Origin: Owenia fusiformis
Taxonomy: Eukaryota > Annelida > Polychaeta > Sabellida > Oweniidae
Direction of reading: 5' to 3'
DNA length: 50,000 bases
Assembly: GCA_903813345.2 (NCBI GenBank)
Contig: CAIIXF020000020.1
Location: 1-50,000, forward strand
Part shown: one piece after another, positions 10,450 to 24,200 of the stretch
Layout: each line of letters opens with the position of its first letter
Position numbering within the stretch: the stretch's first letter is position 1
Notes under the pieces: generated by a model
Seen by the model: only the letters and a program-made list of their open reading frames with translations
What the model was told of the DNA's origin: nothing
Database searches by the model: none
Position numbers and translations under genes: made by a program

Positions 10450-12099
10450 TATTCTGGACAGTGCATATTTTAAGAGCACATTTTTAGTCACAGACTGTTA
10501 ACATTATGTTGTACAAAATCACAATGGTTATTGTAATAATATTATATGGAGTAAGTGAAATATAACAGTTTATTGTTCAGTATAACCAATTTGTCTTCAT
10601 TTATTTCAGTCATTTAGTGCTGACAGTTTTGTATTTTTACATTAAAGGTAGCTTAAATTAACCCCTTGAATGCCCAGAGTGACAGATATATCGTCACTTT
10701 TCTCACCAAAATTATACCCTTGAACACAGACACAGACAGCTCAGATTAATAAACAACACAGATGAAAGGTTTTATATAACTATCAAAGTGTTTTGACACC
10801 CTTTCAAAGCATGTTGCCGTGTATGTATAATACTTTTCTTTACTTATACATTTAGAGTGGATATTCATCTTTCATTCCATGTGAAGAAAATGTAAAATAA
10901 AATATTGACAGAGTGGGAGCTGTTACAATGATCCCTTCTTTTAGCAATTTTCAGAACGTTTCGTCGAGTGTATTTAATGAGGGGCCCACTTTAAATCAAA
11001 TATAATAATGTTGCCGTTTTTGGACTTATTACTTGAAAGCATAATGCATATATTAATATTAATATGATAGAACATTGAGAGGTTTCTCCAAATATATTGT
11101 TGTTACAGAAATGATATTACATTTGATTTTCACAAGACTGCAAGAGGCTTTAAGTCTTACATCATCAATATACGTTGGATGATATGGAGACTTTCATTGT
11201 GACATTTGTTTTGGGGGATTCCTGACAATGGCCAAACACTTTCACTTTCGCGTTTAGACATGAAAAGGAATCAAATTGATGATCATCTTTAATTAGTCTA
11301 TAGCTATATACATCCTTTAATAAATATGCCTTGTAGGATTTAGACAGATAGCCTCTAAAACAATCCATGGCCTAAAATATACAACTGTATGGCTTGCATA
11401 GAAGAATACCAAATGGAAAATGAAACAACAAATTGGAAGTAACTATGATCAAAACCAGTTCTAACTTGTGTATATGCCAATAGGATTCAAGGAATAATAC
11501 TATATATAGTATCGTTTTTGAAAAAACAAATATTGCTCAGTGCCTCATTGCCAAAAACATCCCTGGAAATTTCAATTTCAATCCAAGCATGTGGATTCTG
11601 GATGGAAATGCAGACAAGAAAAGTTAGCTATAGTGCGCTATGACCATGGGCTTTTAGGGAAAGTCCATGCTGTATACCTTTGATAGAAGGTCAAGAGGTC
11701 ACAAAAGTAATTTCTTAGACTGAAGAGTAAAATTATCGTAGAACTTCAAGTGTGCTTTGATAGAAGAGAAAGCCTCAAGTGTTCAAGTTAAACAATACTG
11801 ATTCATACATAAAGGTTGAGTTGGCAACACAGACACTTACAAGTCCAGCACCATCAGCTTAGGTGAAATATCTGAATATATAACTTAGATCTATGTTTTT
11901 CAGCTTACTGCATTGAACACCTTCGACTCCCGGGAAAATATGCTGTTTTTGTTTGTTCTTTTCGTTCATTGTACATGTCGTAAAACCGTAAAGCAGTCTC
12001 AAGAACGTCAGCAAAAATAAAAAATATTTTTGAAATCACCTACGTTTTAGACAATTTATGACACTACTAGGATCGATACGTACATAATAATATATAAAA
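10450..12099. other. Intergenic, no gene recognised
   Basis: The spacer up to the STARD10 start. TTAACCCCTTGAATGCCC near 10659 resembles a piggyBac-type terminus, but no partner end was found. The STARD10 promoter should lie at the right end; no TATA box is convincing. Confidence 0.4.
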
Positions 12100-12255
12100 A
12101 TGGAAGTTGGTGAAGTGAGGGTTGCAATGGACTCAGATTTTATGAAATTAAGAGACCTTTGTGAAGAGATAGATGGATGGAAAGTAGAGTATAACAAAAA
12201 TGGAATTTCAGTCCACACAAAACATAATGACATCTCAGATTTTAAGATGGTAAAG
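12100..12255 (+). CDS. STARD10: STARD10-like exon 1
   Basis: ATG at 12100; donor gtaggt; 52 codons, ending in phase 0. It encodes the START N-terminal helix and first strands ([20 protein letters not shown], then [10 protein letters not shown]). Confidence 0.88.
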
Positions 12256-15200
12256 GTAGGTTTACTGTTTTTTGAATGATTGTTGAAAAGTGAATGAAAA
12301 TATCATCAATTTTGAGGATATAGGATATCAACTTGGTAAACTATCAAGTCCTAGGAATCCTATGTAGCCTATACAGGCCCCATATACAGGCCCCATATAC
12401 AGGCCCCATTTCATATGGGGCGTCAATTAGCCCAAAAAGCAATCAAAAGACCAAAGTATAATATTATTATTGCTTGTCAGAGAAGCTTCAGTTCGGGACA
12501 CGGGATAGAAAGGGTTAATATCGGTATCGGTACATAAATTCCTTCCTTAAAATGCATAAAAACGTGTATAAATAGCAAGAAACACCTCCAATTTCGTTTT
12601 GAAAAATTAAATATTTTCACTTACCTCGTACCTAGATTACATTTCTTTGCATTGAAAAGTGTTATTAATGGACCCGCGATTTCAGGTAGATGGGTCCAAT
12701 GCTTTTTCGTAAATTTCTTCATCGTCGTTCGCAAATCGAGTGCATTATCAGTATGCAGGATGTAGAAAAGAAATCGAGCCGGCATTTAAGTCGGCAGTTT
12801 GGAAGTATTTTCACAAGAATTTCTCACAATAGGCTAAATAAATGAAAACAACAGGCAAAATTAATGGAACTCATAAATTTAACATGGAAAAGTTGAAAAG
12901 TCCCTAAAACAACAGGCGATTTTGTGAAAACAATCGGTGAAAATTGCCCGTTGCCTTCTTCCAGTGCCAATGTCAGTGTCTTCTTTTTATGTTTGATGAT
13001 TTTCATGTTTCAAAATCATAATTCTCAAATATTTATAATAAAGTATTCAGCAAGAGTCGGTTGAGAGCAACATTTTTAAAAATGTTTAGTTCAGAAAATA
13101 GTCTGCTGTTCAATACCATGCTTTTTTTCTAAAACTTCATTTAAGGATGCAGTACCAGGTCAGCGTAGAAAAAGTTCCAGACATTAGATTTTACTCATGT
13201 TTTTTACAATGTATCACTATGATGTTATCATCATCCAAGTGCAATATGAAGAGGATTGACCGTCTGGTAATTACAAAATAAAAACATTATTTTACCCACC
13301 CAAAATGAATCTTTTTACTTTTTTGAGTTTTCAATAGAGCTGGCACCTTTCGAACCCTGGTTTTCGTATCCACTAATTGCGACTCAAGAACAAGTTTTCC
13401 CATAAAAGTGAAAGGGATAAAATATGCTTGATAAAATGTTTGCAATTTAATTCTTTTCTGGAAACACCATTATCGAAATAAACTATAATTTTTGAATAAG
13501 ACTAAATGCGAGAAAGACGTTCTTGGGAGCTAGCTTTCTCAAACCGGAAGTCAAACCTGCGCAAACAGACGTGAAAACCGACCCGGTACTGCATCCTTAA
13601 AAGTTTATAGGTACCTCAATTATTGTATTTATATTTATTATCTCGAATAATTTCCATTGTACTGAAAATTCTGAATCACAGCATTAGTATATGTTTTGAG
13701 ATATTTTGGATGATACAGAACTTATTAATTGACTCAGAGACATGTCTGGTTGGCTAATGGTACTTTTGTCTGATTCATCCCTTAAAATCTGTCATCCAGA
13801 TATCTCGTTAACAAGTACTGGTCCTGTTGTGGTGAAACAATCAATTTATTAATTGTTCAGTTGTGGCCTATTTCATGCTGATCTAATAAGCAATTGCTGT
13901 CTTAATTAGTTCAGATTTTTGAATTACATCTATTCTCTTTGTTATGTTTGGTGTCTTTCAGGGAGTCTTATGATAAACTAAAATTGTTTGCAAATATAAA
14001 TAATAATTTAAACTAATTAACTTATTTAATAATAAAAATAAATGGTAAATTTTTCTAAAAAGTGGTGACTTACTTTGCTTAGTGATCTTAAAACCAAAAC
14101 AGTTTTACCTTGGTGCGCCCTTAATGCCAGCCTAACGATAACATATTAAAGGGTGGGTAAAAGGGAGGGAATTAAAAAACAAGTAACAAAAATACTTACA
14201 ACATGAACTGCAAAAGAAAGAAAACAAGCAAAAAACCAAACCCTGGTGCCGCTATGAAATTCTTGTAAAAGTAAAAGATAAGTGAAGTGACATCACAATC
14301 TTCGGCAACCTTCGGGGAGTTCCGTCAGAAACCTGTGGATATACAATAGCAAAGATTTTGATTAAGAACATTGAATGAGTTACAAATAACAAAAGACAAT
14401 AAAATAAATTAATGATATGATTTTTATATTTGTGTAGAACACACATGAATTTTCATTCGACTCTGTTAAATAAAATAGTAATTGAAATGATAATTGAAAA
14501 CCTTGACATCATTTTTTTACTTATTGCTCTTGGGATGAATGTACCAAGCATTTACATTTGTTGCTACCATAATTAACCCAGATTTGAGTTTTAGGCACTT
14601 GGAAAAGGTTATTCAGTATTCTGATTCACTCGCATAAGAATCAATACATTATTATTAATATATGTCTGCGGTAAAACTCACACTTTTTAGGGCTCTAATT
14701 AAGGAAATATTTGTAATATTGATTTACTTTTAAATTCATTCCTTGTACATGTACATGATGATTATAGATTCAATTCACTTGTCAATTTTTGTTGCTTTCT
14801 TGAGGTGAATATTTGGTGTGCTCTCTCAAGTTTAATTCTTAAGGGACCCAAAAGCATAAAATACTTCAAAACATTTCTAAAAATGATACTAAGCATGCGC
14901 TAACTACGATGGATGAAAAACAATATTTGAATGTATAGGGGGGGGGGGGGGCGTGGTACCGGGAACACAAAGTTAGAGGGGGGAGATTCAGAAGTAGTCA
15001 TAGAAAGTTGGATTTTGTTCCTTAAGGGCTAAAAACTATGAAATTGGACTAGAGTAGACCCCCTGCTTAAGTTTTCATATGAATAAAAGCAGAGCTCTTA
15101 ATCTAAAATACCTCATGTGGTTAAAATATGGGGATTAAAACCAGCGTTACTTTCTTCGCAATGACCATTATGAATTATTTAAGGAATAAATAATGATAGG

Positions 15201-18200
15201 CTATTCAATATGGTGCAATTCAGCATGAGTTAGACAGAATGTTTTACAAGCACGAATCAAAGGTGAGTGCATTTGTACTGGCATTTTGTCAACCATATTG
15301 AATGACCTATCATTATTTATTCTGATTCTGACATAAAAAAATGGAAACATTGTTCAGAAAATTGGGAATTGAGATTCATGAAATAACCAAACTTGCTATT
15401 TCGCCATTCCCAGGTATGACATCACAATACAACACAAGGATTTCACTAGAGGCTAAATAAATGAAAACAACAGGCAAAATTAATTGAAATCATAAATTTA
15501 ACATGGAAAAGTTGAAAAGTCCCTCAAAACAACAGGTAATTCTGTAAAAAAGACCAGTGAAAATCACCTGTTGCCTGCTGCTAATGAAACCCCTGGACTA
15601 GTGTCATAATCCTTGTCATTAAGTGGACTTTGACTTTGGATTCTGTCTGTTCCACATCATTTGGGATCATATGCTTTATTTTGTATGATTATATAAAATG
15701 TCTTTTTATGCTAAGAGTATTTATTTTCATTTTTGCTTTATTCATGATTATTAGTAATGTTATTCAGTAGAGGTGTAACTCGCGAGAAAAATCCAACTCG
15801 AGTTCAACTTGCCAAATATTTCGAAAACTCGAGTAAAACTTGAGTTCATTCATTTCGTCCAGTACATGTTGTAAACCCGGGTATACAAAATTACTGTAGC
15901 TTCTAGCGGCAAGTTTCTCTGGTTAAGTCACATCTAAAAGCTGTTTAACACGTTGGGTCCATATGAAAGTGTGGTATTCATTGCAGTTATCTCATATTTC
16001 AATCAAAAACGATCTGGTATAGACGTCGCAGCATATGGTAAGGACGAGAGATCGCTAGAATCTAACCAAACAATATTTTAGAAAACCCAGAAGGGCCCCT
16101 CAAATTAATGAATGGTTTTCCCGGATTATCTTCATTATTTATACTAAAGACTGCTGGTTATCGATCTAAAGTTAAGACTTATGATCTTAATTTAATGATA
16201 GATCATCTTTTTTATGTAAAAGTCGTGTAAGCGACGTGAGAATAAGGGGACCATTTTTATTCAATTTTAGTGACTTCTCTATTATCGCCCGCTTGAGTTC
16301 CTTCGATAGTCGATCTTTTTCTGATATTTTTGGTGTAACTCGTCATTCAACGATATTTGTTGAACTTTGTGAATCTTTGAGAGTGTTTTTTAGGTGACGG
16401 TCGCTAAATTTCGCGGTCGTTTGTATATTTATTCCACTAATGAAGTAATGTTGCACGATCTCTGGGACCTGAATTCATTTAACATTACAAGATAGGCAAA
16501 ACTCGCGAGTTGACTCGAGTTATAGCTAGCTCACGAGTTGAAATAGATTGCGAGTTTCTAGAGGACAACTCGAGACAATGTATAGGCAGCTCTGACGAGC
16601 TGTATTCGAGTTACTGACTCGGGAGTTACACCTCTATTATTCAGTATGAATTCAATTGCCAGTGGTCTTATGATAATATGCGCTTAATGATGGAGGAGGG
16701 GGTTTAGATTTATTTTATATGTTAAATCATAGTTGGTGAATTTGGGATTTGTTTCCCTCTAACTGGTTTTACTCTAAGATGAGATTAATTTAGTGTTTGT
16801 ATTTCCTTTTAGTCTTTTTCATCTGAACATTCACTTTAAATTGAAAATTAAAATATTTCTTTGAATACTCCTCAAATATCAGTCGACATGAAAAAATGAA
16901 ACATAATTTTTTAAAGTATTTCTTTAAACTATAAATCAAACATTCTACAGAGCTCCAAGACTTTATAGATTTGATAAATAATCTATTGTATAAATAATTT
17001 ATATGCATCTCATATGTATCAAGGCAGTTATGAATAAACATCTCATGAAAATTGATCTAAAACAGGAGCAAAGAAATCTAAATATTTAATGAGCACCAGC
17101 TATTCTATGTTAAATGTTAAGATAAACCAGGCTAGATTATTTTATTCTTTCACGATATGCCTATCAGTATGTGTTACATTAATGAACAGTCGTAACAAAG
17201 CAATTTGTTTTATGATGAAGACGTCATACAATGTTATTGATAGAAAAATTCTCATTGATCAAGTTTCACGCTGGTGTTAATCTTATTCCAGAGCACCGAT
17301 CACTGAAAATGAGCAATTGTATTGGTTTTAAGACAATTCCTGTACAATTTAGGCCATCGACTACGCATCTGGTTATGTCAGATCGTGAAGATTCCACTAC
17401 AATTTGTATTTCAATATCTAACCTTTATCTCTTCATTGTATTTCATCCAAGGGCTTTTATTGATTTCTTAATTTAATATTAGAGACTGAGTAAGCTGAGT
17501 TATGAACAACTGTCTGTAGTCCAGAACATGGTGGTATTGTTATAATATGCCTAATATTCATATTTCTCTGTTACATAGGATATGTAATAACAAATAAAGT
17601 TTAGTAGCCAAATGGAAACCCCCTGTCATCTCTGTATCATATAGACTATGCTATTGTAGTTTAATAACTTGTATATTTGATGATTTCCTTGCATTTGCGT
17701 AAGATCATTTTTGAATTGATATTTTCTGCGATGGACCATTCCTAATGAATAGTACTATGTCAAGTCTTGTCTTGAGCACAAGAAGAACCAAACTTTGATT
17801 TGCCAAATAGCATGTATGAAACATCAACGTGTAGAACCAGCCATTTGGAAAACAAAACCAATGTTATCCTAAACTGTGATAATTGTGGCGTATCTTACTA
17901 AGAAACGATGTCACACCCCTCCTCCCCTAGCTAAGCATTCAGAAACCAGACATTAATAATATTGTGTTTAATTTCTCATAGAGAGGTAGCGGATTACTCA
18001 TAATATCTATAAAAAATGATGATTTAAGTGAGTCAGGAGTATCACAAGGGATCGTTGTTTTAGGCATTTCATTAAAAGTACACCATTTTGATTGAGTTAT
18101 GTCATAGGAATCATATATTGTCTTATGAATCAGTCTCATTTACTTTCTCTCCACTCTTTGTCAATTGTATAGGCAGAGGTTTCATTAGCAGCAGACAACA

Positions 18201-21200
18201 GGCAATTTTCAACAGTTGTTTTCACAAAATCGCCTGTTGTTTTTAGGGACTTTTCATGTTAAATTCATGATTTCCATTAATTTTGCCTGTTTTCATTTAT
18301 TGAGCATGTTGTGAGAAATTCTTGTGAAACCCCAGATAGGTGAACATTATTTTGAGATGTTGTACAGTTAAACCTATATAAGTGGAACACATTTTCAGAT
18401 GTGCTACAGCTAAACCTTTAAGTAACATATTTGGTATAGAAATATTCAAATAATTTTCCACTTAGTAGGTGTTCTACTTATGTACTGATTTATTAGGTTA
18501 ATTTTATATTAATTAAGACTTAATAAAGTTTTAGAACTTTGTAGGTGTTTCAGTGTGTTTATCTGTTAAATAGCTTTAAAATTGATACTATTTTTGTAAG
18601 CATACAAGTAGTTTTGTATGTCATTCTAAAGCTCCAGCCTAATGTTAATTAAGACATTGCAAACATATAAACTGACTCTTGAACTAACAACTCTTTTGAC
18701 AGTCTCATATCTTTTTTGCAATTTTTAACTTTTATATTATACTTGTATTTAAAATCAATCACTTTTTAAATTTACCAAAGATCAAGCACTTGACACAGTT
18801 ATTGATATCAACCATCTGTTCATTTCCTCATGAAACATACACAGTATATGAATATATATAATTGCCAATTTATATATGACAACTGTCAATCATTGTCGAT
18901 AATTGCCCCTCCCACCCTTTTTCGTTCAATATATATTATATCCTGTCAATATGAATATATACAATTGCCAATTTATATATGACAACTGTCAATCATTGTC
19001 AATAATTGCCCCTCCCACCCTTTTTTCGTTCAATATATATTATATCCTGTCAATTTGTGACATTTAATGACATGAATATATATGTTAAATTCTGTCAAGT
19101 AATTTGTCACATTTTTTTTCGAAAATTGGTAGTGGAAAGTAGAAACTTTGTTGGTGATGCAGCAACTACAACAGATTGGAGAACTCAGATTGCACATGTG
19201 CAAGAGTATTGATAGTGGTAATGAAAATAGAATCAATGGGGCAACTTGTATGAGAGTTTGTACCACCACCCTGTATTTTGTATCACCACTCGTTATTTTG
19301 TACTCCCACTCTGTATTTTGTGCCACCACCCAGAATGGCTTCATAGAGAACACTGATTGTTCTTCACTTAAATGATATGGTCTAAAAGTGATTTCTCTGT
19401 TAAACATGACTCACTCAAGTAAGATCAGGATTTTAAGAGCAACATGGACCAATATGATCTTTGAGAAGATCACTTCCAAGATTTACAGTTTATATCTTTT
19501 CTAATTCCTCTAAATAATTTTGCTTTGCTGTTTCTGTCAAGATGACTCTCATTGATACGCCATTTGTTATTGAACATCCCGTAAACTGCTTGAATGATAA
19601 AAAATGACCCAATCTACCAGGCTTGATCTGAATATCACTCCCTTACAGATAATGTGGGAACAGTAACATAGGCGTAGCCAGTCGGTGTGTAATGCCTGCA
19701 ATTGCACCCTCCCCCATAACCAATAAAATACATACATATATACATGTATGTTTATTAACAACTGCCATTTTGAACAGAACAAGGGAGACTTCATGGCTTG
19801 CAAAGCATGTGGTTTCCATAATGGGCTCAGGTGGCACTCGACAAACAAATATTGTAATAGTAACCTATTTGATTCATAAATAAACATTATGACATAATTC
19901 AATAGTTTATAAGCCTATGAAGCTTAATTATAAAAGATCTTTGCCTTGATTGAGTTGTATACATGGTTTGTAAACGTAAAAACTCCACTCATATCTGTAA
20001 AATATTAATAAAAAATAATTAATTAATGTAATTAATAGATTAGATAACATACATTTTTTCTACTTGAAACCCCAAAACATTATGTAAACCTCACTAAAGT
20101 TCCAAAGTACATTTTATGTTTTTGATATAACAGAATTAATTTAGGAATGATACTTCGAGAGAAATTAGATGAGGGGTACAGTGATGCAAATTGTTGCAGT
20201 TGCAAGAAATTCAGAAATGTTTGATTAGGGTATATGTAGAAAATTCTCAATGAAGAGAATTGGCATGAAATATTCATTAGAAAAGTGACGTTGAAGAAGC
20301 ATACCCTAAGATTTAGAATATATACAATATACATGTACATGTAAATGAAATTATAACAAGTCCTTGAATATTTAAGTAAAGGGTCAACTTTTAATTGTTC
20401 TTACACTTAAGTTCTACAAAATTCAAATTACAAGACTTGGCAAAATAATATAAACTTTTGTTTTTGTAATGTCTGTTGGCTTAAAAGTGATTTAATAAAA
20501 TGTATGAGAGCATTATAAATCATTGAAAATCAGTAAATGATATGCTGGCTTATTAAGCATATGATGTGGGTATTGAAAAAATGAATTATTTAATATACAT
20601 AATGTGCACCTCTATATTTGATTTCAATGGCATATCAGTCAATGAAAATGACCAATCAAAAGAGCAAGCCAAAAAGTGTAGTCATGTATCAAGCCCTTAT
20701 CCCCCGAGGTGAGGTGAGGCACATAAAGAGGATGGGAGGGAGGGTGGGGTTTCAGAGACTTGATACCGATAGAAAACAATTTTATATTATTTACTTCATC
20801 TCCTTATGGGCTTGAGACAAGGCTACACGTTTTAATTAATCGTTAAGAGATGAAAACATGACACAGAATCCGGCAAAAGGACAATTTAATCTTCCAAAAA
20901 CAACTATTGATTTTGTAAATCTTGTACTTGTTACAAGAATCTGAGAATAAGATTTGATCAGAAGCATTTGGGAATACAGTTAGATAGTCATACCTATTCT
21001 AGAAACATCTCTGGGTCTCACTTCATTGACAAAATTTCTCTGAATGCCTGAATTTGGGGTATTTCTATAAAATTTGGAGTGTTGATTTTTTATGTTGTAT
21101 TTCAGGTTAAGCTAACTCCACAATATTCACATATTTATATTCCACATTTTATCTATTGACTTCTTTGATATTTTATGCAGTGGATCTTCCTACTCAGTTG

Positions 21201-24200
21201 AAAGTTGAGTAGGATAAACTCACGAGATAACTCAATATTCAGAGGCGTAGATATCATTTTCATCACTCATCTTTAGTAAATATGATACCCAAAGTAGGCC
21301 TTACTGATTCATTATTATTGCAGTATACCACGCTATACATGAATGTAGTCAATTAATTTTGCCCCCGCCAACTTTTTGATTTTTCAATATCCCTTATTGC
21401 TCTTCATTACGTAAGGCAGAAATAACAGTACCTTGTAGATTGTCTTTCCTTTTCGTTACAAAATAAAATGTGTGTTTTTAACTTATGATGTTTAATTAAC
21501 ATTGTTACATTATCTAACGCATTGTCCGATGTTCTGTTTTGATCTGATTAGACCAGTTATGAAGTATAATGCTCAATGTATGATGTGTTTCAAATTAGAT
21601 CAGTAATGAACTACAGTGCTTAAATAGTATATGTTGTTGTGTTTTAGATTAGATCAGTAATGAACTTACAGTGCTTCAATAGTGTGTGATGTTGTGTTTC
21701 AGATTAGATCAGTAATGAACTTACAGTGCTTCAATAGTGTGTGATGTTGTGTTTCAGATTAGATCAGTAATGAACTTACAGTGCTTCAATAGTGTGTGAT
21801 GTTGTATTTCAGATTAGATCAGTAATGAACTTACAGTGCTTCAATAGTGTGTGATGTTGTGTTTTAGATTAGATCAGTAATGAACTTACAGTGCTTTAAT
21901 TGTGTATGATGTTGTGTTTCAGATTAGATCAGTAATGAACTACAGTGCTCAAACAGTGTATGATGTTTTACACGACCCAGAATATAGGAAAGTGTGGGAC
22001 CACTCTATGAAGGAAAGCTATGAAATAGGCTACCTAAATCCCAATAATGACATAGGCTATTATTCACGTAAGTAAATTTGGAGTTTTACTTGCATGCACT
22101 TATTTGCTGGAATTACACCTGAAAAAAAAATGCTAAAAGCGCTTTAGTCAAAAGTGCTTTACAAAATCGCCATTCTGATTACACAAACATTTCTAAAGCG
22201 CCTTAAGAATTTTATTTTGAAATTACACATGTCATTTCTAAAACGCTTTACGTTGTGACCTATTTTATATACTGACTATTTTTTTGTGATTGGTGTTGGA
22301 ATCACTGTTTGTGCCATATGAAAAAAAAAAATTTTACCATGATTTAACCCCCTGCCCTCGGACCCATTTAACATAGTTTTGAAATGTTCAATGATTTTTT
22401 ACTGGATTTTTCAAAAATAAACATATTTCATTAATGAGATGTTGATTTATGCTCAACAATTTAACAAATTAACTTCGTTATGAATAAGTCAAAATCTAAT
22501 TGTAAGAAAATGAAAATCAACAAAACCAAAAGAATGCCAAAAATAGAATTTATTACTGTAAATCTGTTTGTAATGAACACCCCTCTACAAGGAACACTTT
22601 TCAAAAGAACCAAATATTTTTAAATCTCTAGCTTGCTTAAAAGAGAGTTGAATTCATCAGCTCGAAAAATACAATTTCAATGCAGCTTCACTGCGATGGA
22701 TAGCTCAACATAAATGCTAATCAATATCCCAATAACTGTGATTTACAATTTCTCATATTTCAAGTTCAAATGTTCTACTTGATTTCAACTGTACAAATAT
22801 TTAGCGTATCAATAAGGTGATTGATTTTGTAGTTAACGGGACATGTAAAGTGTATTTACTATTCATGTTGCTAATTGAATCTAGTGTTAAACTAATAAAA
22901 TAAGAATATGAATGATTTTGTCCTATCAATTTTTTATTTCAAAAGTATTTTTGTCACCACCAAGTCATGTTTATGTTACATGTTGCTGACGTGCATTTAA
23001 AATTTGCTATCTGTAACAAATGGTCACACTTTGGCTATTGCTGCGTTGAAGTTGCAACCAGCTGGTGATATTTTGTCACGTAAATGCTTCTTTGAAATTA
23101 TGAAAAGACGCAGGAATTATGAAGTTTTGCTAATATATACTGATATAAAAAGTTGTTATGCCCTTCTAGGCTCTTTCGAATATATTTTGTTCAGTGTATA
23201 TTATAAAGTGTCAAAGTGCTTGTATAGACATCATGTGATTCTAATATTGTATTCTCTCATATAAATGTGGCATTATACAGGGTGGTCAAAAAACGGAAAC
23301 CCTGCATTTTCCTCAAATCTTTGTCATTTTAAGAAATTACTCCCTGATATTACACACATTTGTAAATCATCAATTTCCTACCATTTCTACCATCCCTACC
23401 ATATTTCATGACCATCAGACTGATAATTTTATCGCAATAGTGGCCACAGGAATGTCCTTTAAAGTGCTGTAACACTGTGTCACTATCAATCTAATGGTCA
23501 TGAAATAAGGTAGGCAGGTAGGAAATTGAGTGATGTACAAATGTGCAAAGTTATTTATTTAAATGACAAAGATATTAGGAAAATTGTGTAAGGGTTTCAA
23601 GTTTTTTTACCACCCTGTATATACTCGTATAAACATTTGTTTATTTCTTCATTTCAGTCAAGTGTCCTTCTCCAATGAAAAATCGAGATTTTGTTCTTCA
23701 AAGGTCTTGGCTGGATACAGGGCCCCATCTATATATTTTAAACCACAGTGTTAATCATGAAGTAAGTCCCCAAGAATATATATATATTATACAAAGGCCT
23801 GGTCATCATATTAAAATGTAAAATAGTATTTCGTGGTATATTAATAAATACATGTACTGTAAGTTGCTTTAATTTGGGGCTATTTAATTTGGCGGATTGG
23901 GCAAATTTTGGCTGCTATTTAATTTGACGGATTGACTATCTTTGATCGTATTATTACCTACTTCACAGCTCACCACAAATAACACAATTTTATCACTCCT
24001 GGTATGAGATTGTTGTATCTAAACCAGCATGGACTCTTTAGATCTTCAGAAATAGGTTAAAATTGACATTTAACCATGTCTCGGTCAAGATTTTCACCAA
24101 TGTTTTGTCAGGCAAGGGAACACATGGAAAAGGCACCGGATGAAACTCCCTGGGAATTTGATTTTCAAAAAAATGACAGTGATTTAATTTAGTGGTTTTT

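Noticed and set aside
9798-10466. - strand open frames with repeated YTVCSF-like peptides
   Set aside because: They are the translation of the minisatellite at 9970-10380; no start context, splice sites or family similarity.
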